47,279 bases of DNA from Spirochaetota bacterium (GCA_024274705.1 JAJSAL010000104.1:1-47279); one strand, 5' to 3'; shown: positions 17,807 to 27,213, counted from the stretch's first letter. The notes: a model not told the origin generated them from the letters alone. A program made the numbers and translations.

Positions 17807-19870
17807 TCACTCCGCCTTCATTATAGGGGTAAACCGGGGCAGAAACCGGGCGGAATGCCCGGTATCGAACCGGACGATGAGGACCTCCTCCCCTTCACGT
17901 ATCATCGATTGGGTAACCACCCCGTATCCGTAGTCATCATGATAGATCCGGGTTCCGGATGTGTAGGCCCCTCCTCCCTGTCCCCCGCTCCGTGGTGTTG
18001 CAGAAAGCAGCTCCCCGGGAATTTCATCGAGAAACCGGGACGGCATAAAGGGCATCAGCCGCCCCCAGATCCTCCTCTGCCTGCAGCTGGTCAGGTACAG
18101 TTCTTCCTTCGCCCGGGTAATACTCACGTAAAAGATACGGCGCTCCTCTTCGATATCTTCTTCGGATCCATCCCGGATAGAAGGGAACAGGCCGTCTTCC
18201 AGCCCGGTGATGATCACTCTCCGGAATTCCAGCCCTTTTGTATTGTGCATGGTAATCAGGGTAACCCGTTCCGCGCCGTCTTCCTCCTCTCCGGCAAGCA
18301 TTGACCTGTCGAGCTCAAGGTGCTCAACAAACAGGGTAAGCCCCTCCATGTCTCCCGTGTAATCCGCTGTGGCACTTACCAGCTCCTCCAGGTTGAGAAG
18401 CTTCTGGGTCCCGGCGATTTCATCCTGTTTCTTATGATACTCGATAAACCCGAGATCGCTGATACCCTGCCGGATCATCTCCGGCAGGGAAGTGGTCCCA
18501 AGCGAGGAAACCGCCCTGTCATATGCCGCCATGAACTCTTTCAGCCCTTCCCCCGCCCTACCGGTCAACCGGAACATCGTATTCCTGCAGGCCGCTGCCA
18601 GGTCCCCTCCTGTGTATTCCGCTTCTTCCAGGATGTTTCCAAGCTTGACCTTGCCCAGCCCCCTGGCAGGCTTATTGATTATTCTAAGAAAAGCAATCTC
18701 ATCTTTCGGATTCAGCAGAAAATTGAGAAATGCCAGGGCATCTTTAATTTCCTCCCGTTCGTAAAACCGCAAAGCTCCGACAATCCGGTATGGAATACCG
18801 CACTGTACAAAGAGAGATTCAAACGGGAGGGACTGGGCGTTGGTCCTGTACAGTATTGCGGTATCTTCGAGGTTACCATCGGAAAGGAGCTCAGCACAGT
18901 ACGCCGCTTCCGCAGTGTGGTCCTCCAGCAGCTTGAATACCCCTTTTTTCCCTCCCTTTTTATCTGTCCACAGCGTTTTCCCAAGCCTTCCGGTGTTGTT
19001 TTCCACAACTGCACTGGCAATGGCAAGGATTTTTTCCGTGGAACGATAATTCTGTTCCAGCCGGATGATGACGGTTCCGGGGAAATAATCGGGGAAATCG
19101 ATGATATTCCGCACCTCGGCCCCGCGGAACCGGTAGATAGACTGATCATCATCTCCAACAACACAGAGATAGGTCTCCTCTCCTTTAAGCTGTTTGAGCA
19201 GCTCGAACTGGGCGACATTGGAATCCTGGTACTCGTCAACCAGGACCACACTGAACCGCTGCTGTATCCTGGCGCGGATCTCCCGGTTCTCTTTCAGCAG
19301 ATTTACACTCTTCAGGATGAGATCTCCAAAATCGACACTGCCGATCTCTTCCAGCCTTTCCTGGTACTGCTGATACATGGAGGAGATATCATCCTGGAGG
19401 GAAATTGGGCTCAGATCATCCCCGGGGCCCAGTGCGTAATCCTTTGCCCTGCTGATACCCACAGCATAGGGTTTCATGTCAGCCCGTTTAACACCGGGGT
19501 TCAGGGAATGGAGCAGAGAGACCGTGTCCTCTTCGTCATAGATGGTGAAGCTGGGATGCAGTCCGGCACTCTGTGCGTTCCTGCGCAGCAGCCAGGCACC
19601 GAAAGAATGGAAGGTCCGTATCATTACCCCGGATCCGGAGGAGGTCATACCCAGGACCCGGTCATACATTTCCCGTGCTGCTTTGTTGGTAAAAGTAACC
19701 GCCAGTATAGACCTGGGGTCCATTCCGTGTGTATCGATAAGATGAGCGATTTTTGTCGTAATAACCCTGGTCTTACCGGATCCGGCTCCGGCAAGGATAA
19801 GAAGGGGTGATCCCTGGTGGAGAACCGCTTCCAGTTGTTTTTCGTTCAGGAGTTTAAGGTAATCTTCCAT
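17807..19870 (-). CDS. UvrD/PcrA/Rep-family DNA helicase
   Basis: 687 residues. Superfamily 1A 3'-5' helicase for repair and replication restart. Motifs in order: LNEKQLEAV (Q motif), Walker A AGAGSGKT (27-34), TFTNKAAREM (Ia), VLVDEYQDSN (II), VVGDDDQSIYRFRGA (III), LEQNYRST (IV), MHNTKGLEF (V) and RRIFYVSITRAKEELYL (VI). The C-terminal tail ends in a PcrA-like segment (GTRIYHDDYGYGVVTQ, VRFD), a Tudor-like region known in PcrA/UvrD to contact RNA polymerase. I leave the symbol empty because pcrA, uvrD and rep cannot be separated by eye. It starts 3 bases after rimO stops. Confidence 0.93.
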   Translation of the reverse strand: MEDYLKLLNEKQLEAVLHQGSPLLILAGAGSGKTRVITTKIAHLIDTHGMDPRSILAVTFTNKAAREMYDRVLGMTSSGSGVMIRTFHSFGAWLLRRNAQSAGLHPSFTIYDEEDTVSLLHSLNPGVKRADMKPYAVGISRAKDYALGPGDDLSPISLQDDISSMYQQYQERLEEIGSVDFGDLILKSVNLLKENREIRARIQQRFSVVLVDEYQDSNVAQFELLKQLKGEETYLCVVGDDDQSIYRFRGAEVRNIIDFPDYFPGTVIIRLEQNYRSTEKILAIASAVVENNTGRLGKTLWTDKKGGKKGVFKLLEDHTAEAAYCAELLSDGNLEDTAILYRTNAQSLPFESLFVQCGIPYRIVGALRFYEREEIKDALAFLNFLLNPKDEIAFLRIINKPARGLGKVKLGNILEEAEYTGGDLAAACRNTMFRLTGRAGEGLKEFMAAYDRAVSSLGTTSLPEMIRQGISDLGFIEYHKKQDEIAGTQKLLNLEELVSATADYTGDMEGLTLFVEHLELDRSMLAGEEEDGAERVTLITMHNTKGLEFRRVIITGLEDGLFPSIRDGSEEDIEEERRIFYVSITRAKEELYLTSCRQRRIWGRLMPFMPSRFLDEIPGELLSATPRSGGQGGGAYTSGTRIYHDDYGYGVVTQSMIREGEEVLIVRFDTGHSARFLPRFTPIMKAE

Positions 19871-19872
19871 AC

Positions 19873-21261
19873 TTACATCCCGGGCCCTGCAACAGGAACG
19901 GCCTCGAGATCCACTCCATTTCTTCGGATAATCCGGACCGGAACCCGCTTACCCGGTGTAAAACTAAGTGTTTCAGCATCGGTTTTTATCACCACCAGGC
20001 CGTCCACCTCCGGGGCGGAAAAGAACGCCCGCCCCAGCCAGACAGGTTCTCCTTCGATTTTTTCTTCCAGGAGCACAGGGAGTTCAGTACCTGTATACCT
20101 CTCCAGACGGTCCTCGGTGATGCGCTCCTGGATCTCCTGCAGCTCCCGGATCCTCTCTTCCGCATCTTTCACGGAATGCCGGTACTCTCTCTCTGAGACC
20201 AGGGAGTACGCTGGCGTGTCTTCCTCTCTCGAGTAGGCAAAGAACCCGGCCCAGTCCAGCCGGGCTTCCCGGATAAACGCCTTGAGCTCCAGAACATCAT
20301 CCCCGGTTTCACCGGGAAACCCCAGGAGGAAGGTGGACCGGATTACAGCACCGGGGATTGTATTCCTTATGGACTCTACCAGGCGGAGATACATTCCGCT
20401 GTCTCCACTGCGATTCATGTTTTTCAAAATCCCGGCCGAGGCATGCTGAAAAGGGATATCGAAATAGGGAAGGACCCTGTGATCCCGCTGTGCCGTATCC
20501 AGAATCCCCCCGGGAAAGTGGTCCGGATGGATGTAGAGCATTCTGAGCCAGAAATCGCCTTTCAAACTCAGGATTGATTCCAGAAGACCGGTAAGCCCGG
20601 GACCGCCGGTATCATTTCCATAGGAACCGAGATCCTGAGCGATAAGAACGATTTCCTGTATTCCCCTATCCAGCAGTTCCCGTATTTCATCCACCAGGTC
20701 AGGAATCCCTCTGCTCCTTAATGTGCCCCGAATAATGGGGATTGCACAGTAAGAACAACTGTTGCTGCATCCTTCCGAAATTTTCACATAACCACTGCCG
20801 GGAAAACTGAAAAGATGATTTCTGGTGTACAACCCGGTCCCGTGTTCCGGGATATCGATTGTCCTGTTTCCCCGGTACACTTCTTCGGCTATACCGGTAA
20901 TCGCCCCGGGGGCCTGGTTTCCAAAAATGCCGTCCACATCCGGCATACCGTCATACAGTTCCTTTCCGTACCGCTCCGCAAGACACCCTGCAAGGATCAG
21001 CTTCTTTTCAGGGAACCTCTGCCTGAACGAAAGGGTTGTGTCTATGGATTCTTCTTTTGCCGGACCGATAAATCCGCAGGTGTTGACAATGATCAGGGCA
21101 GCTTCTTCGGGATCGCTCTTTAGTACCCATCCTGCTTTTTCCAGACTTGCCGACACTGTCTCAGCATCTACCTGATTCTTTGCGCAGCCGAGATTTTCGA
21201 TGTAGAACGATTTATCAGTAGACTGGGATGAGCTGGAGTTTATACGCTCCTGTTTCTTCAT
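19873..21261 (-). CDS. rimO: Ribosomal protein S12 methylthiotransferase RimO
   Basis: About 462 residues. Radical-SAM enzyme that adds a methylthio group to an Asp of ribosomal protein S12. The N-terminal UPF0004 domain supplies three Cys ligands (LGCAKNQVDAE, NTCGF, LAGCLAERYG), the radical-SAM Cys triplet is in CSNSCSYCAIP, and a TRAM-like domain lies at the C-terminus (KTDAETLSFTPGKRVPVRI). CAKNQVD and the overall layout favour RimO over MiaB. The start chosen (ATG 21261, MKKQERIN) overlaps the end of the RodZ-like gene by 47 bases; longer starts run deeper into that gene. Confidence 0.9.
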   Translation of the reverse strand: MKKQERINSSSSQSTDKSFYIENLGCAKNQVDAETVSASLEKAGWVLKSDPEEAALIIVNTCGFIGPAKEESIDTTLSFRQRFPEKKLILAGCLAERYGKELYDGMPDVDGIFGNQAPGAITGIAEEVYRGNRTIDIPEHGTGLYTRNHLFSFPGSGYVKISEGCSNSCSYCAIPIIRGTLRSRGIPDLVDEIRELLDRGIQEIVLIAQDLGSYGNDTGGPGLTGLLESILSLKGDFWLRMLYIHPDHFPGGILDTAQRDHRVLPYFDIPFQHASAGILKNMNRSGDSGMYLRLVESIRNTIPGAVIRSTFLLGFPGETGDDVLELKAFIREARLDWAGFFAYSREEDTPAYSLVSEREYRHSVKDAEERIRELQEIQERITEDRLERYTGTELPVLLEEKIEGEPVWLGRAFFSAPEVDGLVVIKTDAETLSFTPGKRVPVRIIRRNGVDLEAVPVAGPGM

Positions 21262-22366
21262 CCTTTTCCCACGTAAGAAGCTTTGTAGCGACCTCTCCGG
21301 GTCTTCCCATATCAACATCTCTGCCTGAAATTCGTGCTTTAAAGGAACCGGCATTGGAGATCCAGAGCATTACCTGCCTGTTCGCTTCGAGACGGAACGT
21401 TTCACCTTTGTGAAAGTACCGCTCCTCCCGTGCCTGGTTGTCAATTACATACCGAAGAAGACAATATCCGCGGAAGATGATATCCAGTGTAATAGGCTTA
21501 GGGATCGGGGATTCCAGGATGGTTACCGTTTTCTGTCCCCTGGAAGCCAGAGTGGCGGAGCCCAGACTGGGAAGCGAGGGTTCCGCAGCCGCTATTTCAG
21601 CGGACCCGGGTGCGCCCTCTTTATCCGAGGTTATCGTTCCTAACGAAGAAGCCACCGTTTTCTGGGTAAACCGGTCGAAACGGATAATGACAGAACGCCT
21701 CTCACTGTTACGGTCGATATCCCGGACAAAAATTTTAATGTCCGCCCTTCCGTCTCCTTCCAGATCGAGGAGTTTTTCCTCTCCTAACGAGAGGCTCATG
21801 TCCCCTGAAGGAGCCGCGATAGTAAGATTTTCGCCTACCGAAGCGAGGAGCACCGGATATTCTTCCCCTTCCAACGCGATGATTATTTCATCACCTTCAA
21901 AAAAACGGCGCTCCAGTATTTCATCGGTCATATTATAAGAAACACCGGTTGGAGCAATAGCCTCGATCTTCCGCTCCCTTGCGATCTTCCGGTTCTCAGA
22001 CAGCTCTGCAATCCGGGGGATGAGAAAAAATCCTCCTATCACGAGCCCGGCTATTATAACAATGATCGAAATAACGAGAACAGGCCGCTTCTTCTTTGTT
22101 TCCAGCAATTCCGTTATGGGGAGCGGCTGTTCCTGTATTTTAAAGTTTTTATACAACGAAATGATTTCTTCAGGTACCAGACCGATACTCTCTGAATACG
22201 TTCTTAAAAACCCGACAAGATACGGTTCCCCGGGAAAAGCATCGAAATCTTCTTCTTCTAACGATATTATATATCGCTTGGCGATATTGGTATCTCTTGC
22301 GATCTGATCGACGGAGAGCCCCAGCTCCTCACGTTTTGTCCTTAGTTTTTCGCCTATCGATTCCAT
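21215..22366 (-). CDS. RodZ-like HTH membrane protein
   Basis: 383 residues. The N-terminal 70 or so residues are an HTH of the XRE/RodZ type (IGEKLRTKREELGLSVDQIARDT, then PYLVGFLRTYSESIGL, the RodZ hallmark). A single transmembrane helix follows (about 94-116, PVLVISIIVIIAGLVIGGFFL), then a long periplasmic part ending in a DUF4115-like beta domain (IIFRGYCLLRYVIDN, KGETFRLEANRQVMLWISNAG). RodZ proteins link MreB to the cell-wall machinery and set cell shape. The periplasmic part is longer than in E. coli RodZ. It lies in an operon with a LolA-like gene upstream and rimO downstream. Confidence 0.82.
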   Translation of the reverse strand: MESIGEKLRTKREELGLSVDQIARDTNIAKRYIISLEEEDFDAFPGEPYLVGFLRTYSESIGLVPEEIISLYKNFKIQEQPLPITELLETKKKRPVLVISIIVIIAGLVIGGFFLIPRIAELSENRKIARERKIEAIAPTGVSYNMTDEILERRFFEGDEIIIALEGEEYPVLLASVGENLTIAAPSGDMSLSLGEEKLLDLEGDGRADIKIFVRDIDRNSERRSVIIRFDRFTQKTVASSLGTITSDKEGAPGSAEIAAAEPSLPSLGSATLASRGQKTVTILESPIPKPITLDIIFRGYCLLRYVIDNQAREERYFHKGETFRLEANRQVMLWISNAGSFKARISGRDVDMGRPGEVATKLLTWEKDEETGAYKLQLIPVY

Positions 22367-22372
22367 TCTTCC

Positions 22373-23146
22373 CTATTCTTCCGGCTCGAAGAGAAAATTT
22401 TCAAAAACATTCGCTGAAGCCGGAGAATCGTACTGGAAACGAGCCTCAGGAATATTCTGATTTACCAGGATGTTTTCGAAATCGAACTGTATATTTTCAT
22501 AACCCACAGTAACACCAATTATTCTGCGGATCAACCCGTTTTCTCCTACGGACATCACTATCTGTCTGAACCCCTCATCTGTTGAGCGCCAGTCGAGTTT
22601 CAATTTAATAACCTGTTCCACACCCTCCCCCTGAGGAACCTGTTCTTCCTTCGGATCCTCAGTTTCCTCAGCCTCCAGGGGAACCGGGTTTGGAGTAAGG
22701 AGATAGGCGACACTGTAATTACGCTTGAGAAGCTGAAGTCCCTGGCTGCTGGCCATGGTGGCGATGGTTGAGGAACTCCTTTTCTTCAGCTTCTGGTGCA
22801 TGATAACACTGTGCCCGGGAATGTAGATGGTAAGGGATTCCCCATCCACGGCGAGCACTTGTTCTTCCGGGTCCGTAAAATCAATCCGGAGAAGATTGGG
22901 AAGCTTGTAAAAAAGCACCCCTTTCATAACATCCTCACCCTGAGTAATGGTAATGTCAGCCTGGTAGTCTTCTATAGCACCGTAGATCTCGGAAATGGAA
23001 TCGAAATATTTTCCCGCTGTCAGAATTTCCTGAGCTACCAGCAAGGGAGAAACTGAAATCAGGAGAACTGAGACTATACAAAATTTAAACTGCTTTTTAA
23101 GCATCATTCTCCCAGTCATTCTTAAGATTGTCACTATCTTACTCAT
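22373..23146 (-). CDS. LolA-like outer-membrane lipoprotein carrier
   Basis: 257 residues from the ATG at 23146 (AAAGG 8 bases upstream). It has a Sec signal peptide (FKFCIVSVLLISVSPLLVAQ). The mature protein shows the LolA pattern: a start with IYGAIEDYQADITITQ, a middle KGVLFYKLPNLLRIDFTDPEEQVLAVDGESLTIY, and a C-terminal VTVGYENIQFDFENILVN. LolA shuttles lipoproteins through the periplasm to the outer membrane, which fits the lipoprotein genes elsewhere in the window. A Glu/Pro-rich insert (EAEETEDPKEEQVPQGEG) is unusual. It precedes the RodZ-like gene by 6 bases. Confidence 0.8.
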   Translation of the reverse strand: MSKIVTILRMTGRMMLKKQFKFCIVSVLLISVSPLLVAQEILTAGKYFDSISEIYGAIEDYQADITITQGEDVMKGVLFYKLPNLLRIDFTDPEEQVLAVDGESLTIYIPGHSVIMHQKLKKRSSSTIATMASSQGLQLLKRNYSVAYLLTPNPVPLEAEETEDPKEEQVPQGEGVEQVIKLKLDWRSTDEGFRQIVMSVGENGLIRRIIGVTVGYENIQFDFENILVNQNIPEARFQYDSPASANVFENFLFEPEE

Positions 23147-23159
23147 TGTAACACCTTTG

Positions 23160-25592
23160 TCAATAATCCCGGGATTCCCGCCCTGCAAAAGTTTTTACGA
23201 TGAACCTGATGTGATCTCCCGTCAGCTTCAGAAACGCCGCACACCGGGGGCATGTAAATCTTCCGTTTTGCAATGTTGCTTTTGCACAGGCTATACAGAG
23301 AATGTCCCGGCAGACAGGACACTGCCCTGCCGGTGATTCGCCCGGCAATTCACCCCGAAGCTTCAGAGGCGGCTGGGGAGGTATGTCGTTATCTACAGAC
23401 CACTCCCGGCCGCAGGAAGCACAAGTCAAGGTTGTTTCCGTGAGGTCACGAATTCGGTCTTTGAGTTTTTCCGCCCGTGGAAAAGATCCATATTGATCCA
23501 CCTGGTCCAGTACTGCCAGGGCGTCTGAGTATTTTGTCCGCTGTACATAGAGCTCAGCTAAGTTTATTGAAATAACGGGATCGAAAGGGAAATTTTCTAT
23601 TCCCTGTCTGAAGATTTCCTCCGCCCGTGAAAACTCTCCTTTCAGCCATGCCACATTTCCCAGCAAGGTATATACCCGAAGACCGGGATTTCTATCCAGC
23701 AATGGGACAAGCAGCTCTTCCGCCCTGCTTAAGAGATCGAGTTCGATACACACTGCAGCACAGTTTTCGGTATACACGACATTATCCCGGTCTTTGTTAA
23801 GGGCTTTCTCATACCAGCCAAGACTGGCCTGGAAATCCCCTTCCTTTGCGTAGAGATTACCCAGTTGATTGAAAACCCGGGAATCCTTATCCCTTTCCCG
23901 GAGAAGGGTGAAGGCATCGTTCTTCCTTCCGCATAGATACAGAGCTTCCGAGTAATTCAGAAGAATATCTGTTTCTTTTTCACTGTTATTCCATGCTTTT
24001 TCCAGGTGGTCCAGAGCTTTAACCGGTTCATCCGCGGCGAGATGGAACTGTCCGGCTAAATTCCGGATCCAAAGATCGTCCGGATCCAGTTCCAGCGCTT
24101 TGAGAAGTGATGGTTTTACAGGCTGATTCAACACCATTTCAGATTCCGCCCGTTTGAACCAGTAAAGAGCGAAATCCGGTTCCAGCTCCGTTGCTTTCAC
24201 GAAATAAGGATAACCAGCCTGAACATCCCCTTTATTCACCTCCAGGATACCCAGGAGATAATACACGGTACTATCGGCAGTATGCCGTTTCTCCAGGGTC
24301 CTGAGAATCGTTTCGGCTTCTTCCAACCGGTTCAAATCGAACAGCATTTTCCCTTCCAGGGCTTTCATATCCGGGTTATCCGGGGAGAGGGGAAAAATGG
24401 TGTGGAGAAGAGAACTCAGTTCATCGTACGCCTCTTCCTTGAAGAGGAGACGGGCCGCATCCGAGTACCGGTGAATCGCTTTTTCATAGTCTTTAAGACG
24501 TTCGTAGGCTCTCCCGGCATTGATCAGGAAGAGAGGCATCCCGGGTTCGAGGGAAGAAGCCCTGTCATAGTACCCGGCAGCAGTTCCGGATTCACCCAAC
24601 GTGTAATACATGTTTCCTGCCAAATTCTGCAGCACCGAACTTTCAGGGAGGATCTGATCCATCCGGGGCAGGAGTTCTTTCAATTCCAGGAGCCGGTTAG
24701 TGGAGTAGAGAAGGTTCGCCTTTCCGATCAGGGCCTGCGGATTGTCCGGCTGGATTTCTATCACCTTCTCAATGCTCTTAAGGGCTTCCTTCGGGAACCC
24801 CATTTCGATAAAACATTCACTTAAAAGGAGAAGCTCTTCAGGCCACAGGCTCCTCTCCCTGGAAATTTTTTTTAATTGAACCGCAGCCGCAGCGAAATGT
24901 CTTTGCCTGCAGAGGGATTCCGCGAGTGCTTTACGCTGCTCCGGTTCCGCCGGAACATACCGGTTCCACCGGTAATACAGACGTTCCACCTCGATGGGTC
25001 TCGATTCCAGGGTAAGGGTATGAAGAGTAAGCCGGGCACGATCCTTGTCCCCGTAATTCTGACCTGCAAAAGCGATACCCCCGGCACCAATGCTGTCATT
25101 TTCGATCTCCCCGATCCAACTGTCACCCAGGAAAAAAGAAAAATGGCTGCCGTGGGCCAGGACGCGAAGATGGACATGGGGCTCTTCCGGAAGTCTGCAG
25201 GAGGTCCATGGAACTAACGGCACAGGAGTGCCGTTGAATACGAGATCAAACCGGTACATCCCCTGGTTGGAAATCAGGAAGTAGTAATAGTTGGCTTCAT
25301 TGACGTACCGGACCAGGAATCCCGCGGCGGAATGACCGTTTTCTGAAGAGAACGAGATTTCGCTTTCCAGAGAAAAATCCTCATACCGGTACAGGGGATT
25401 TTCAGCCCACGCAAAGAGATGTTTTTTTCCGAGTGTGAGGACAAACACTCCCCTTTCATAACGGGCATCGTAATGATTTTCAGTAATCTCCAGGAATCGA
25501 CTCTTTCTTCTGCTGGAAAACCGGGGTTCCCACAGTTCGTGTACTATATCGTAATCATCGGGTTTGTTCTTTTTCTTGAAAGGCCACCACAT
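23160..25592 (-). CDS. TPR protein with jelly-roll-like N-terminus and zinc-ribbon C-terminus
   Basis: 810 residues. The first 200 or so look like a beta-jelly-roll (LamG/DUF1080 type: YEDFSLESEISFSSENG, AAGFLVRYVNEANYYYFLIS). About 15 TPR units fill residues 220-730. The end carries two Cys clusters, CASCGREW and CPVCRDILCIACAKAT...CPRC, arranged as zinc ribbons. There is no signal peptide, so it is probably cytoplasmic, a scaffold for protein complexes. The ATG (MWWPFKKKNK) has no Shine-Dalgarno, and a -10 box ends 9 bases upstream. It heads the operon with the LolA-like and RodZ-like genes and rimO, which suggests a link to envelope biogenesis. Confidence 0.75.
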   Translation of the reverse strand: MWWPFKKKNKPDDYDIVHELWEPRFSSRRKSRFLEITENHYDARYERGVFVLTLGKKHLFAWAENPLYRYEDFSLESEISFSSENGHSAAGFLVRYVNEANYYYFLISNQGMYRFDLVFNGTPVPLVPWTSCRLPEEPHVHLRVLAHGSHFSFFLGDSWIGEIENDSIGAGGIAFAGQNYGDKDRARLTLHTLTLESRPIEVERLYYRWNRYVPAEPEQRKALAESLCRQRHFAAAAVQLKKISRERSLWPEELLLLSECFIEMGFPKEALKSIEKVIEIQPDNPQALIGKANLLYSTNRLLELKELLPRMDQILPESSVLQNLAGNMYYTLGESGTAAGYYDRASSLEPGMPLFLINAGRAYERLKDYEKAIHRYSDAARLLFKEEAYDELSSLLHTIFPLSPDNPDMKALEGKMLFDLNRLEEAETILRTLEKRHTADSTVYYLLGILEVNKGDVQAGYPYFVKATELEPDFALYWFKRAESEMVLNQPVKPSLLKALELDPDDLWIRNLAGQFHLAADEPVKALDHLEKAWNNSEKETDILLNYSEALYLCGRKNDAFTLLRERDKDSRVFNQLGNLYAKEGDFQASLGWYEKALNKDRDNVVYTENCAAVCIELDLLSRAEELLVPLLDRNPGLRVYTLLGNVAWLKGEFSRAEEIFRQGIENFPFDPVISINLAELYVQRTKYSDALAVLDQVDQYGSFPRAEKLKDRIRDLTETTLTCASCGREWSVDNDIPPQPPLKLRGELPGESPAGQCPVCRDILCIACAKATLQNGRFTCPRCAAFLKLTGDHIRFIVKTFAGRESRDY

Positions 25593-25601
25593 AAGTCGCT
25601 C

Positions 25602-25630
25602 AGTATACGGAGGGTTCCGGCTAAATGCAA
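25602..25630 (-). promoter_or_regulatory. Promoter of the TPR-lolA-rodZ-rimO operon
   Basis: -35 TTGCAT (25630-25625), 17-base spacer, -10 TATACT (25607-25602) on the minus strand. Only 9 bases separate the -10 from the ATG. Confidence 0.55.
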
Positions 25631-25642
25631 GGCAGCGATAGT

Positions 25643-26410
25643 TTAACTTTCGTCCCTGCCGATTTCATTGAGCCGGTCCCGCAGCAGGGCGGCCCGCTCA
25701 TAATCTTCTTCTTCTACAGCGTCTTCCAGTTCGCCCCGCAGCTTATCCAGAGGATCAGTGCCCGGCGATCCTGCGTTCTTACCGATCTGTTGAAGTGCGG
25801 ATTTCAGGTAACTCAATGAACGGATCTTTTCGAACTTGAAAGCAGGGGTATCTATATCAGGCATCTCATTAATTGTAGTGATTGCCGACTCTAATGTCTG
25901 TTTAGCCAATGCCTTGAGGTTTCTGTGAAGAGAGAGCATTGCGTCGGAAATGGCATGCATCCTTAAGATGTACGGTTTATACTGGAGAATGATTTTCGGG
26001 TCTTCCGGGTCTTCACAGTATTTTTCCACCAGTTCACAGATCTGCAGGTTATGATTAGTATCCCGGGCCGTCCTTTCAAAATCACCCACCTGGAAAAGCT
26101 GTAGATATCTATAGTAGAAGAGAATTCCTTCGTTCTGCATGATGAGAAAATCTTCGTGAGATATGTTGAATCCGCTGTCATTGGCATGATGGAGAATGTG
26201 CTGACTCAATCGTTCCTGGATCACTTCCAGAAAACTCTCTTTCCCAAAGGGCCGCTTTCCGTCAGGTCTTCCGTCCATCTCGTACTGTTCTATGCCCAGG
26301 GGCTGTCGCACCTGCAATACTTCTCTTCCATCTTCGGCAGTTATTATGCGTATGGGGTTTTCCGAATCAAACTCCCAGTTACTTAGGATTCCGGATATAT
26401 CATCAGACAC
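25643..26410 (-). CDS. UVR-motif protein, function unknown
   Basis: 255 residues from a GTG at 26410 preceded by GGAGG; an extension to 26488 covers the promoter. The last 40 or so residues are a UVR motif (LEDAVEEEDYERAALLRDRLNEIG), the helical hairpin by which UvrB and UvrC interact, also found in unrelated proteins such as McsA and ClpC. The rest is helical and matches nothing I know: an N-terminal segment (DDISGILSNWEFD) and a central region with ISHEDFLIMQNEGILFYYRYLQLFQVGD. The gene lies upstream of the TPR operon and is divergent from the UMP kinase. A protein-interaction role is all that can be said. Confidence 0.8.
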   Translation of the reverse strand: MSDDISGILSNWEFDSENPIRIITAEDGREVLQVRQPLGIEQYEMDGRPDGKRPFGKESFLEVIQERLSQHILHHANDSGFNISHEDFLIMQNEGILFYYRYLQLFQVGDFERTARDTNHNLQICELVEKYCEDPEDPKIILQYKPYILRMHAISDAMLSLHRNLKALAKQTLESAITTINEMPDIDTPAFKFEKIRSLSYLKSALQQIGKNAGSPGTDPLDKLRGELEDAVEEEDYERAALLRDRLNEIGRDES

Positions 26411-26441
26411 GGGAAATCCTCCTATCGCGCAGATATTCCTT

Positions 26442-26469
26442 ATAATAAAAGTACAACACTGAAAACCAA
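26442..26469 (-). promoter_or_regulatory. Promoter of the UVR-motif gene
   Basis: -35 TTGGTT (26469-26464), 16-base spacer, -10 TATTAT (26447-26442) on the minus strand, back to back with the UMP kinase promoter. Confidence 0.5.
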
Positions 26470-26498
26470 TTGTAAATAATATTCCCATACTCTATCAT
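26470..26498 (+). promoter_or_regulatory. Promoter of the UMP kinase gene, placing the start of RNA at the ATG
   Basis: -35 TTGTAA (26470-26475), 17-base spacer, -10 TATCAT (26493-26498). Six bases then precede the ATG, so the expected first transcribed base is the A of the start codon. Confidence 0.55.
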
Positions 26499-26504
26499 GT
26501 CTGT

Positions 26505-27203
26505 ATGTCGAATGTTACAGTAATTTCTTTAGGCGGATCCATCGTCGCACCCCGGGAAGCAGACGTATCTTTCCTGAAGCAGTTCAGAGAGACGGTGAAC
26601 ACTTACCTGGATGAAGACCGGGACAGAGGGCTGATATTCATTGTCGGCGGCGGCGGGCCGGCCAGGGCGTATCAGCGGGCATACAGAGAGCTCACGGAAA
26701 ACCAGGCGGAGACAGAGCAGCAGGACTGGATCGGGATTGCAGCTACCCGGTTGAACGGAGAACTTATCCGGGGTCTCTTCCTTAAGCGGTGTCCTTCTCC
26801 TCTAGTCACCAATCCCCACGAGGTTCCCGTGTTTTCCGGAGCCATCATGGTGGCGGCAGGCTGGAAACCGGGGTTTTCAACGGACAATGATGCTGTTATC
26901 CTGGCGGAACGGTTTTCCGCGGATACGGTAATCAACCTGTCCAATATCAGCCAGGTGTATACAGCGGACCCGAAAGAAGATCCTGAAGCGGTCCCGCTGG
27001 ACCGGATCTCCTGGAAAGAGTTCAGAAAACTGGTGGGAGAGACCTGGGAACCCGGAAAGAATGTTCCCTTCGATCCTGTGGCGACTCGTAGAGCAGCCGA
27101 ACTCCATCTTACGGTAATCACTGCCGCAGGAAGGGATATCGATAATCTGAACGCTCTTCTCCGGGGGGAACCTTTTACCGGAACAGTTATCGGCCCGGAT
27201 TGA
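26505..27203 (+). CDS. UMP kinase, archaeal-type (amino-acid kinase fold)
   Basis: 232 residues. It phosphorylates UMP to UDP. The fold motifs are VISLGGSIVAP (phosphate loop), IFIVGGGGPARAY, IGIAATRLNGELI, GWKPGFSTDNDAVILAE and NLSNISQVYTADPKEDPEA. The pattern IGI-ATRLN, the short glycine loop and the FDPVATRRA segment match the archaeal family (TIGR02076 type) better than bacterial PyrH, so I leave the symbol empty. There is no Shine-Dalgarno before the ATG, and the promoter predicts a leaderless mRNA. Monocistronic; convergent with the HAD gene. Confidence 0.85.
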   Translation: MSNVTVISLGGSIVAPREADVSFLKQFRETVNTYLDEDRDRGLIFIVGGGGPARAYQRAYRELTENQAETEQQDWIGIAATRLNGELIRGLFLKRCPSPLVTNPHEVPVFSGAIMVAAGWKPGFSTDNDAVILAERFSADTVINLSNISQVYTADPKEDPEAVPLDRISWKEFRKLVGETWEPGKNVPFDPVATRRAAELHLTVITAAGRDIDNLNALLRGEPFTGTVIGPD

Positions 27204-27213
27204 CAGCTGGATA

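Noticed and set aside
18320..19810. A 496-codon open frame on the plus strand
   Set aside because: It lies fully antisense to the helicase gene, whose motifs are all intact. The antisense translation shows no domain and has the composition of a shadow frame.
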